Source of the DNA: Algoriphagus aestuarii
GTDB lineage: Bacteria; Bacteroidota; Bacteroidia; Cytophagales; Cyclobacteriaceae
Direction of reading: 5' to 3'
Assembly: GCA_017051695.1 (NCBI GenBank)
Contig: JAFIDK010000001.1
Span: 930,001-994,000 of the forward strand
DNA length: 64,000 nt
The position numbers were made by a program, and so were the translations under genes. This document shows positions 1-7,870 of this stretch, piece after piece (the stretch's first letter is position 1; every line of letters starts with the position of its first letter). Under the pieces are notes generated by a model. The model saw only the letters and a program-made list of their open reading frames with translations. It did not search any database and had not been told where the DNA came from.

Positions 1-2
1 AG

Positions 3-674
3 GAAATAAAGCTTGATCATCCTGTAGATATTATCATTGGTCAAATCAGAGACCTGATCATTTCAGGGGAATTGCAAGCGGGAGATAAACTACCTCCTGA
101 GCGAAAGCTTTCTGAGAGGTTAGGAATAAGCAGAAACTATGTCAGAGAGGCTATCAAGAAGCTTGAATTTTATGGCATTGTCAAAACTCATCCTCAGAGC
201 GGGACAATCATTGCAGGTTTAGGTATTACTGCCTTGGAAGGATTGATCACAGATGTTTTGAAGATGGAAGGAAGTGATTTTCATTCCTTGATAGAAACCC
301 GTTTGATCCTGGAAGTACAAACTGCCAAACTAGCTGCTAAGCGGAGAACCAATAAAGATATTGAAGCCCTTCAAGAAGCCTTGGGATTATATGAAAGCAA
401 GGTAAAATCTGGTGAACAAGCCATTGATGAAGACTTATTGTTTCATATCAAAATTGCTGAGGCAAGCAAAAACAATGTTTTGAAGTCACTCATGCTGATT
501 GTGACTCCTGATATTTTGATCCATTTCACCAAACATAATGTATGCGGAGGCGGGAAGCCTTTTGGGGCTCTCCAAGAGCATAAAGAAATTTTATCTCATA
601 TAATCAATCAGGATTCTGCCAAAGCGGAAGAAGCCATGATTGACCATTTGTCTGACATTATAGCAAAAAAATAG
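3..674 (+). CDS. GntR/FadR-family transcriptional regulator (5' end cut by window edge)
   Basis: The open frame runs back without a stop to the first base of the window. The TTG at 72 is therefore an internal leucine codon and the true start lies outside the window. The visible part begins within the winged-helix DNA-binding domain: the motif GDKLPPERKLSERLGIS is the GntR signature, followed by a recognition helix region (NYVREAIKKLEFYGIV). An all-helical FCD/FadR-type ligand domain follows from about residue 95 of the visible part, with ETRLILE and the metal/ligand histidines (LLFHIKIAEAS, ALQEHKEIL). FadR-type regulators commonly sit beside uronate and alginate operons, where a sugar-acid intermediate releases DNA. 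It is co-oriented with the susC-led operon that starts 205 bases later and is the obvious candidate for its control; that link is an inference from position. Confidence 0.9.
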   Translation, partial: EIKLDHPVDIIIGQIRDLIISGELQAGDKLPPERKLSERLGISRNYVREAIKKLEFYGIVKTHPQSGTIIAGLGITALEGLITDVLKMEGSDFHSLIETRLILEVQTAKLAAKRRTNKDIEALQEALGLYESKVKSGEQAIDEDLLFHIKIAEASKNNVLKSLMLIVTPDILIHFTKHNVCGGGKPFGALQEHKEILSHIINQDSAKAEEAMIDHLSDIIAKK

Positions 675-695
675 CTTGCCTATGATAAAAAAAAA

Positions 696-712
696 GGTGG
701 ATTGAATCCACC
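696..712 (+). terminator. Hairpin ending the GntR regulator transcript
   Basis: A perfect 7-bp stem (GGTGGAT / ATCCACC) with a three-base loop lies 22 bases after the regulator stop. It is preceded by a run of nine A and followed by ATTTTAT, so it is a better terminator for the minus strand than for the plus strand. It separates the regulator from the susC-led operon. Confidence 0.6.
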
Positions 713-879
713 ATTTTATAAATCAGGAAAACACTACACTGTAAGATTGTCGAGGTCCTAATCGCGTAGTTCTACCCGATTCGATTCAAATTTACAAAAA
801 AATTTGGGAACGAATTGATGCGGATTTTCCTGACTAAAAAGAAACTTATCTACCATCATATTTACAATTATTCCCAAAA
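713..879. other. Upstream region of the alginate susC-led operon
   Basis: No gene is visible here. A short AT-rich inverted repeat (CAAATTT, six bases, AAATTTG) lies at 787-806 and could be an operator half-site pair for the adjacent GntR regulator. I could not find a clean TAnnTTTG promoter on the plus strand, nor a FadR-type TGGTnnnACCA site, so the promoter of the operon is not located with confidence. Confidence 0.3.
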
Positions 880-3800
880 ATGAAAAAACCAATACCATAT
901 AGAAATGGAATTGAGCCAAAGCAATACCTAGTAATGCTTGCATTTAGCCTAGCCATTTTTCTAGGAAATGTAGCTCATGCGTTCGCTTTTCAAGATGAAT
1001 CAGCGACGGTAATTACCGGGCAGGTAATTGATAACCAGGGTTTGGAAATTCCTGGTGTAAATGTTTTAATAAAAGGAACTTCCACAGCTACAGTAACTGA
1101 TTTAGATGGGAGATTCCGTATTTCTGCTAAAGCTTCAGACACTATTCTGTTTTCCTTTATTGGCTATAGCACTGAAGAAGTCTTAGTCGGTACTCAAACT
1201 GAGTTAAACATTGTCCTGAAAGAAAATTTAAGTGATCTAGAGGAAGTAGTGGTAGTTGGTTATGGGACTCAGAAAAAGTCTCACCTTACTGGAGCTGTTT
1301 CCAAATTGGAAAATAAGAATTTAGGTGATTTGCCAATTTTGCAGGCAGATCAAGCCCTTCAAGGAAAAATCGCGGGTGTTCAGATCCAAAATACCACTTC
1401 AGAAGCGGGAGTTTCACCTTCAATAAGAATTAGAGGTAACTCCTCTATTGGGGCTAACAATGAGCCATTGGTAGTAGTGGATGGATTTCCAACTCCAGAT
1501 GGTCTTTCCTTCATCAATCCAAATGATATTGAATCTATTGAAGTCTTGAAAGATGCCGCGTCAGCAGCAATTTATGGTTCAAGAGGTGCCAATGGCGTCA
1601 TTATAGTGACTACTAAAAGCGGTGTGGTAGATAAACCCACATTTACTTTTAAAATGTTCACTGGTGTCAAAAACCCATATAAGGTTCATGACATGCTAAC
1701 TTCCAAAGAGTATGCAGAGATGCTTTGGGAAGAGCAAAGCCGAGGTGGAGCAGGACCAACTATTCATGAGCAGGCAGCTTGGTCTGTGGACAATGTTACA
1801 AATTGGCAAGAAGAAGGCCTTCGTCAAGGTGTGGTTAGTAGCTATCAATTAGGTGTATCAGGTGGTAAAAAAGATATCACCTACCTCATATCAGGAGGAT
1901 ACAATGACGAAAAGGCCATGTTGATTAATAATGATTTCGAGCGCTTTAACCTTCGAATGAAAATGGATGCCAATTTAAGTAAAGTGCTTAAAGTCGGTGT
2001 GAATATCAACCCTTCCTATACCAAACGTATTTTACCGGCTTCCAATTTTACAGATTATTTTAGAACCCCATCATTTATGCCCGTAAAACATACCGCGGAA
2101 ACTTCTGCGCTAACGGGAATTCCAGTAGGTGAATGGGCTCATGGACGTCATTTTAGTAACATATTATATGAGTTTACTACTCCACAAGGTGATGCGGTTT
2201 CTACAACGAGTGCCAGACCTTGGAGTACCTCTAATAATAACCCGAAATTCATCAGCGATAATGACACTCGGACAGATAACCAGTATCGCTTATTGGCTTC
2301 CACATACCTTCAAATAAACTTGGGAAAAAACCTATTCTTTAAAGCTTCTCAAGGTGCCTATATAACGAACCGGATTCAAGAGGAATATAGAAACGAAGGA
2401 ACTAACCGGGCTGGAGATCCCAATCGTGCTTCTCAAGAAACTAATTTGAGAATAGATCTACTGTCTGAAAATATTCTAAGCTATAACAAACAATTTGGAG
2501 ATCATGAGATATCTGCTTTAGGTGGTTTTACTGCCCAAAAAGTAACTAATTCCTATTCCAGTTTAGTCGGAACTAATTTTCCTACAGACTACGTACCTAC
2601 ATTAAATGCCGCTACGGTTATAGATCTTGTCAATACCTATACCCTAAAAGAAGAAACGCTTTTATTATCGTATTTGGCAAGAGCAAGTTATGCTTATAAG
2701 AATAAGTACTTGTTCTCAGCAAGTGCCCGTGCTGACGGTAGCTCACTTTTTGGTGCTGATAATAAGTGGGGCTGGTTCCCATCAGTTTCTGCTGGTTGGG
2801 TGATGTCTGAAGAGGACTTTATGAGAAATAGTTCTGTGATAGACATGCTCAAAGTTCGAGGTAGTTATGGTGTGACAGGTAATAATGATATTGAAAACTA
2901 TGCCTCTGTAAACAGACTATATCCTGAAAATTATGTTTTCGGACCAGGTACAGGGTCTTTAGTTCCTGGTTTGGCTCAGTCTGGTAGTACACTTGCCAAT
3001 ACATCCATCGCTTGGGAGCGGACTTTCTCTACTAACCTTGGGTTGGATATAGGGTTTTTTGAAAACAAATTCAGTTTATCTGCTGAATATTATCAATCTA
3101 CTACAGATCAGCTCTTATTGAGACAGCCTACTTTGGCTTTTACAGGCTTTACAGAATTTTGGAATAACATTGGAAAAATCCAGAACAACGGATTTGAATT
3201 TGAATTAAACCTTAATAATGTCAATAAGGAGAAATTCCAATGGTCAACAGCCATCAATTTATCGACTGTTAGAAATAAACTGGTAGAGTTTAGTGGCGAA
3301 GATAGGTTGCTCTCTTATGGAGAACGAAATGAAATTTATCTGGCTCAAGTAGGTCAGCCATACATCCAATTCTTTGGATATAAAACCATTGGAGTTTGGA
3401 ATTCACAAGAGGAAATCGACTCTAATGCAAGTAATAGTCTTGATCGCCCAGGAGGCTTGAGATTATTGGATGCCAATGAAGATGGGGTCATCGACGATGA
3501 TGATAGAGTGGTTTTAGGTAATCCTTTTCCAGATTTTACTTGGGGTATTACCAATAACTTCAATTTTGGAAATTTTGACTTGAGCGTTTTAATACAAGGT
3601 GTACAAGGAATAGATGTATTCAATGGTGATGGCCACTATAACGAAACGAAAAGAACTAACAGGAAATATGTAGAAAACCGGTGGGTATCACCAGAATCTC
3701 CAGGTGATGGAAATACTCCCTACAGTACCAACGGAATTGGTTGGCAATTTACAGACTACATGATTGAAGATGGATCTTATATGTCCGTTAGAGATATTGT

Positions 3801-4032
3801 TTTAGGCTATACTTTGCCAAGGTCACTTACTGAGAAGATTAAATTGAAAGGACTCCGTGTTTATGGGTCTGCACAGAACGCCCTTTATATCACTTCCAAA
3901 AATTATAGAGGGATTAACCCAGAAGCTAGGTCTACTTCATCGCAGTATGAGTCACCGCTGATTTCTGGTTATCAAAGGGGATCTTTCCCGGTTCCTAGAG
4001 CATTTGTTTTCGGTGTAGACGTTAGTTTTTAA
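880..4032 (+). CDS. susC: SusC/RagA-family TonB-dependent outer-membrane transporter, probably for alginate oligomers
   Basis: This 1050-residue protein has a signal peptide (hydrophobic stretch about residues 16-35). A carboxypeptidase-regulatory-like beta domain follows at about 44-114, then the SusC signature EEVVVVGYGTQ at 121-131. The plug domain is at about 132-245 (including SIRIRGNSSIG and VVVDGFP), and a long beta-barrel ends in FVFGVDVSF, the usual C-terminal aromatic residue. Length and order match the SusC/RagA family, which forms a lidded transporter with a SusD lipoprotein and draws energy from TonB-ExbBD. The partner gene starts 11 bases later and three alginate-lyase-type genes follow. 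The substrate is therefore inferred to be alginate oligosaccharides; the sequence of the transporter alone does not show this. Confidence 0.93.
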   Translation: MKKPIPYRNGIEPKQYLVMLAFSLAIFLGNVAHAFAFQDESATVITGQVIDNQGLEIPGVNVLIKGTSTATVTDLDGRFRISAKASDTILFSFIGYSTEEVLVGTQTELNIVLKENLSDLEEVVVVGYGTQKKSHLTGAVSKLENKNLGDLPILQADQALQGKIAGVQIQNTTSEAGVSPSIRIRGNSSIGANNEPLVVVDGFPTPDGLSFINPNDIESIEVLKDAASAAIYGSRGANGVIIVTTKSGVVDKPTFTFKMFTGVKNPYKVHDMLTSKEYAEMLWEEQSRGGAGPTIHEQAAWSVDNVTNWQEEGLRQGVVSSYQLGVSGGKKDITYLISGGYNDEKAMLINNDFERFNLRMKMDANLSKVLKVGVNINPSYTKRILPASNFTDYFRTPSFMPVKHTAETSALTGIPVGEWAHGRHFSNILYEFTTPQGDAVSTTSARPWSTSNNNPKFISDNDTRTDNQYRLLASTYLQINLGKNLFFKASQGAYITNRIQEEYRNEGTNRAGDPNRASQETNLRIDLLSENILSYNKQFGDHEISALGGFTAQKVTNSYSSLVGTNFPTDYVPTLNAATVIDLVNTYTLKEETLLLSYLARASYAYKNKYLFSASARADGSSLFGADNKWGWFPSVSAGWVMSEEDFMRNSSVIDMLKVRGSYGVTGNNDIENYASVNRLYPENYVFGPGTGSLVPGLAQSGSTLANTSIAWERTFSTNLGLDIGFFENKFSLSAEYYQSTTDQLLLRQPTLAFTGFTEFWNNIGKIQNNGFEFELNLNNVNKEKFQWSTAINLSTVRNKLVEFSGEDRLLSYGERNEIYLAQVGQPYIQFFGYKTIGVWNSQEEIDSNASNSLDRPGGLRLLDANEDGVIDDDDRVVLGNPFPDFTWGITNNFNFGNFDLSVLIQGVQGIDVFNGDGHYNETKRTNRKYVENRWVSPESPGDGNTPYSTNGIGWQFTDYMIEDGSYMSVRDIVLGYTLPRSLTEKIKLKGLRVYGSAQNALYITSKNYRGINPEARSTSSQYESPLISGYQRGSFPVPRAFVFGVDVSF

Positions 4033-4043
4033 TCCTTATCATT

Positions 4044-5498
4044 ATGAAAAACATAGTTAAAAATATATTTCCGGTTTTATCTTTCCTATGCCTTTTTACG
4101 GCTTGCGATCTAGATTTGGACCTTCAGCCAATTTCTGAAATCGGGGAAGGAAATTTCTACCAGACTGATTCAGATTTTAACACTGCTATGGTGGCAGCCT
4201 ATAATGGACTTCAAGCACCAATCTTAAATGAATGGGCTATGACGGAATTAAGGTCTGATAATACACGTCTTCACAATTCACAGACGGCAAGTAATATTTA
4301 CATTCCTCTTAGAGAGTTGGATTTAATGACGTTTACTGCTGAGCAGCCTAATATTTATAATTATTGGGCTGATACTTATCATAATATTTCTAGAGTGAAC
4401 ACTATTCTAGATAAGTTAGATGACATCAGCAGTGCTACACTTCGTGACCAATTAGATGGTGAAGCATCTTTTATAAGGGCATATCACTACTTTAATCTTA
4501 CACGTTTGTTCGGAGAAGTTTATTTAGTAGATAAGAGAATCTCAGCTCAAGAAGCGAAGGAGATGGAGAAATCATCTATCGATGAACTTTATCAATTCAT
4601 CATTTCTGATCTTCAAAATGCCTCTACTCTTCTTCCGGATTCCTATCCAAACGAAAGTCTAGGTAGAGCGACCAAATGGGCTGCAAAAGGTCTTTTGGCT
4701 AAAGTTTACAGAAGTCAGAAAAATTATTCACAAGCGGAGACACTGTTAGCCGATGTCATTCAAAACAGTGGTGCTAGCTTACTTACCGGCGAAAACGGCT
4801 ATGAGGAAGTATTCTCAATAGCCAATGAAATGAATAGCGAAATCTTATTTGCGGTTCGATTCAAAGCGGGAGGATTAGGTATCGGTTCTCCATTGGCCAA
4901 TTATTTTGCTCCACAAAACAGTGGATCCTTTGTAATCAATGGTGATGGAAACCACTTTAACAAACCTACAGACGAACTGATAGGACTCTATGAAGAGGAA
5001 GATGTGAGACAATACACAGCCTTTCAAAGAGGGTATATTGGAGCAGGAGATAAATTTGTGGAAGATAACTACGTCTATAAGTTTTATTCGGATGTTTCTA
5101 TAAGTCAAGACTCAGAAAATGATTTTCCAATCCTCCGATATGCAGATATCCTATTACTCTATGCGGAAGCATTAAATGAAAATGGAAAAACCGCTCAGGC
5201 GCTCGAATATCTTAATATGGTAAGAGAAAGAGCAGGGTTGTCAGGGTATATGATGGAGGATGTTTCTACTAAAGAAATGTTTACAGAAAAACTTCTGCTA
5301 GAAAGAAGGTTGGAATTGGCCTTCGAAAATCAGAGATGGTTTGATCTGGTTCACTATGGAATCGTAGAGGAAACTCTTGACAATCAATTTGATTCAGAGA
5401 TCTTCTATAGCGAATATGTTTTCGGAATCGCACCGGTACAATCCGACAAGATTTTACTCCCTATTCCTCAAAGAGAGATAGATATTTTCAACCAATAG
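4044..5498 (+). CDS. susD: SusD/RagB-family surface glycan-binding lipoprotein
   Basis: This 484-residue protein begins with a lipoprotein signal peptide whose lipobox LFTAC places the acylated Cys at 21. After cleavage the mature end is rich in Asp (CDLDLDLQP), as expected for surface-exported Bacteroidota lipoproteins. The N-terminal SusD region carries FYQTDSDFNTAMVAAYNGLQ. TPR-like helices follow (DQLDGEASFIRAYHYFNLTR), and the C-terminal RagB/SusD part includes LRYADILLLYAEALNE and ERRLELAFENQRWFDLVHYG, both diagnostic. It would sit as a lid on the SusC transporter encoded just upstream and hand over oligosaccharides. Alginate specificity is inferred from the operon. Confidence 0.93.
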   Translation: MKNIVKNIFPVLSFLCLFTACDLDLDLQPISEIGEGNFYQTDSDFNTAMVAAYNGLQAPILNEWAMTELRSDNTRLHNSQTASNIYIPLRELDLMTFTAEQPNIYNYWADTYHNISRVNTILDKLDDISSATLRDQLDGEASFIRAYHYFNLTRLFGEVYLVDKRISAQEAKEMEKSSIDELYQFIISDLQNASTLLPDSYPNESLGRATKWAAKGLLAKVYRSQKNYSQAETLLADVIQNSGASLLTGENGYEEVFSIANEMNSEILFAVRFKAGGLGIGSPLANYFAPQNSGSFVINGDGNHFNKPTDELIGLYEEEDVRQYTAFQRGYIGAGDKFVEDNYVYKFYSDVSISQDSENDFPILRYADILLLYAEALNENGKTAQALEYLNMVRERAGLSGYMMEDVSTKEMFTEKLLLERRLELAFENQRWFDLVHYGIVEETLDNQFDSEIFYSEYVFGIAPVQSDKILLPIPQREIDIFNQ

Positions 5499-5525
5499 TA
5501 AAAAACCGTTGTAGATAGAGAGGAC

Positions 5526-5559
5526 GGGTCGGTTCAGCTTGGGTTAACTGGGCTGGCCC
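5526..5559 (+). other. Stable intergenic hairpin between susD and the first lyase
   Basis: A 12-bp stem including several G-U pairs (GGGTCGGTTCAG at 5526-5537 with CTGGGCTGGCCC at 5548-5559) encloses a ten-base loop. It is GC-rich against AT-rich surroundings. No T-run follows, so it does not look like an intrinsic terminator. It lies in the only gap of about 100 bases inside an otherwise tightly packed operon. A structure of this kind could protect the susCD part of the message from 3' decay, or lower expression of the downstream enzymes; that role is an inference. Confidence 0.55.
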
Positions 5560-5599
5560 TCATCTCCTATTCCTATTCAGCGATTCCTCATAAGCTTTC

Positions 5600-7870
5600 A
5601 TGGTATATTGTAAAAGCCTTTTTGTTGTCGGTTTGTTTTTTTGTGCGATCAATTTATTCGCTCAAAATGAGACTGCCTTATATCCTTTCGAACCAGAAGC
5701 GTATTTTTTTGAACATTTACCTGCTGGCATTCCTGCAGGTGAAAGCTTAAAAGAAGAATATGCAGCGGGCAATCAAGATCTGGCGATTCGCAACCTGGCC
5801 AACTATTTCAAACAGAAAGCAACTCAACGGTTCTTTTTCAATTGGGAGAATCTCCAAGAACGGATCGCAGCGTATGACCACATTTATCCGAATGCAGCAA
5901 AAGGACACCTAAAAGATGCCTTGGACCATACTTCGACCTTCGAATCTTCCACCCAATGGAAACTGCCATTTACAAACAAATCTGGAAATGAGATGAATGC
6001 CTATGCCATCCGACATCTGTTTAGACAGCATAAGGCAGGCGATTTGGCATTTAGTTATTTTTTGAATGCAAAGGAGGATTATTTGCCCTATTTTACTTCT
6101 CATGTCTCCAGCTTAAATAATGCATATACCAATGGGGAAATAGAATTGATTTCTGACGGAAACGGTGCCTACGAAGCTTTTAGAGCTGGAAATAGAGTAG
6201 AAAATTGGGTACTCGCACATCATTTATTTTTGGCTTCAGAGGCCTACAGTCCTCAGGATCAACTGACAATGCTCAGAACACTACTTCACCATGCAGAAGT
6301 ACTGTATCAAACCAATCAAGAATTCCAATTCGGTAATCATCAAACAAAAGGAATGGTGGCTCTGGCTGTGATAGCTATGATGTACCCTGAATTTGATGCC
6401 GATAAAAGGTATTTTGATTTTGCTATTGAAAATCTAGGCCAGCACTTAGAATTAGAGGTGAATTCGGATGGCTTCCAGTTTGAGCGTTCGTTTCACTATC
6501 ATGTTGGGGATATTGATAATTATTTTAGAGTTCTTAAACTCGCCCAGATAACCGGAAATGAAATTCCAGAATCATGGCTGGCAAAGCTGAAAGGCATGTT
6601 TTCCGCATTGGTAGCGATTGCCCTTCCTACAAACTTTGCACCTGTCATCCAGGATGATACTGATCATCCAATGGCAACCCAAAATCAATTGGACGAGGTA
6701 ATGGCCCTAGGGTATGCGCTTTTTGAGGACCCTGAGTTTGGATACTTTGCTAGTACCAATCCTTCAGAAGAGTACTATTGGTTACTGAGCCAAAAAGATT
6801 TAGAAAAACTTCAAAACAAAAAAACTTCAAAACCCACTATTAAATCTATCGCATTAGAGGAAACGGGCTATTACGTATTTAGGACTGGTTGGAATGTCAA
6901 AGATCCTTATATGCTGATCAGTACAGGCGTTTCAGATCAGAAGCCAGACCATCAACATGGTGACGTCTTGGGATTCCAGGTTTTTGCCAATGGTGAGATG
7001 TTGTTGCCAAATTACCAGGTAAGGTACCCTCTTCCCGAATTTCAGTTTTTCAAAAATTCTTGGGTTAAGAATGTTGCTTTAGTGGACTCTATTCCTCAGG
7101 GTAGAGAATGGAGTGGAAACCAAGGTGGAAGTGGTTTTGGAAAATTCACCAAGCTGCCAAAGTCTCAGGTAAATCTCTGGGAACCTAAAGGAAAAATTCA
7201 AGCATTCAAAGGAAGTCATGATGGATATACAGATCTGGATGTAACCTATGAAAGAAGCGTGTTTTTTTTGGATGGGGATTTTTGGATAGTGCAGGATTCG
7301 TTTAATGGAAATACGCCTCATAGTTTTTACCAAAATTTTCAAGGGAATTATACCATAGAAGATTCTCCCCACATCAGCAGGATGAATCTGGCAGATGCAT
7401 CAGGACTTGATCTGATACAACTGGATACGGCTATTCAATCTACTAGAATTGGCGGTAATAATGGAAAAAGCCGAATCACTTACCAGTCTAAATCAGCCGA
7501 AAATCATCAGTTTGTAGCGGTTCTTTGGCCGTATTCCAACTATACAGACCGTGCTTTGATGCCTGACGAAAATGGATCATACCAGCTAAAAGATTGGGTT
7601 GTTTATAAAGGCCATGCTGAGCATAAAGGGCTTACTCTTTCTGCTTCTTACATATTCATTAAGGACAATACCATCTTCTTAATGGGGATGCAAAAAATCA
7701 CTAGTGAAGTTGGTTCTTTCCAAACAGATTCTCCATCCGACATGATGCTTACCCATTCCGAAAAGGAGATGACCATTAAATCCTATCACAAAGAGGAAAT
7801 TTCCTTAATCACCCCAAAGGGAGCAATCCAGATTCAGCCTTTGGAAAGTTATATAAACCCAAAATTATGA
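5600..7870 (+). CDS. Secreted heparinase II/III-type polysaccharide lyase, probable alginate lyase
   Basis: This 756-residue protein has a signal peptide ending near INLFAQ. An alpha/alpha-toroid domain follows, with GNHQTKG at 245-251 and the ERSFHYH motif at 295-301, whose His and Tyr are candidates for the acid/base pair. From about residue 410 there is a heparinase II/III-like beta-sandwich domain with DHQHGD (His451, His453). This layout is shared by families such as PL12, PL17, PL21 and PL39, and I cannot assign the family by eye. It is clearly different from the PL17 enzyme two genes on. Its position directly after susCD and before PL6 and PL17 suggests it acts on alginate or a related uronan in the periplasm or at the cell surface. 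The next gene overlaps it by four bases (ATGA), so translation is probably coupled. Confidence 0.8.
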   Translation: MVYCKSLFVVGLFFCAINLFAQNETALYPFEPEAYFFEHLPAGIPAGESLKEEYAAGNQDLAIRNLANYFKQKATQRFFFNWENLQERIAAYDHIYPNAAKGHLKDALDHTSTFESSTQWKLPFTNKSGNEMNAYAIRHLFRQHKAGDLAFSYFLNAKEDYLPYFTSHVSSLNNAYTNGEIELISDGNGAYEAFRAGNRVENWVLAHHLFLASEAYSPQDQLTMLRTLLHHAEVLYQTNQEFQFGNHQTKGMVALAVIAMMYPEFDADKRYFDFAIENLGQHLELEVNSDGFQFERSFHYHVGDIDNYFRVLKLAQITGNEIPESWLAKLKGMFSALVAIALPTNFAPVIQDDTDHPMATQNQLDEVMALGYALFEDPEFGYFASTNPSEEYYWLLSQKDLEKLQNKKTSKPTIKSIALEETGYYVFRTGWNVKDPYMLISTGVSDQKPDHQHGDVLGFQVFANGEMLLPNYQVRYPLPEFQFFKNSWVKNVALVDSIPQGREWSGNQGGSGFGKFTKLPKSQVNLWEPKGKIQAFKGSHDGYTDLDVTYERSVFFLDGDFWIVQDSFNGNTPHSFYQNFQGNYTIEDSPHISRMNLADASGLDLIQLDTAIQSTRIGGNNGKSRITYQSKSAENHQFVAVLWPYSNYTDRALMPDENGSYQLKDWVVYKGHAEHKGLTLSASYIFIKDNTIFLMGMQKITSEVGSFQTDSPSDMMLTHSEKEMTIKSYHKEEISLITPKGAIQIQPLESYINPKL

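Noticed and set aside
5526-5559. Intrinsic terminator between susD and the first lyase
   Set aside because: The stem is strong but no T-run follows on the plus strand; it is reported as a structural element instead.
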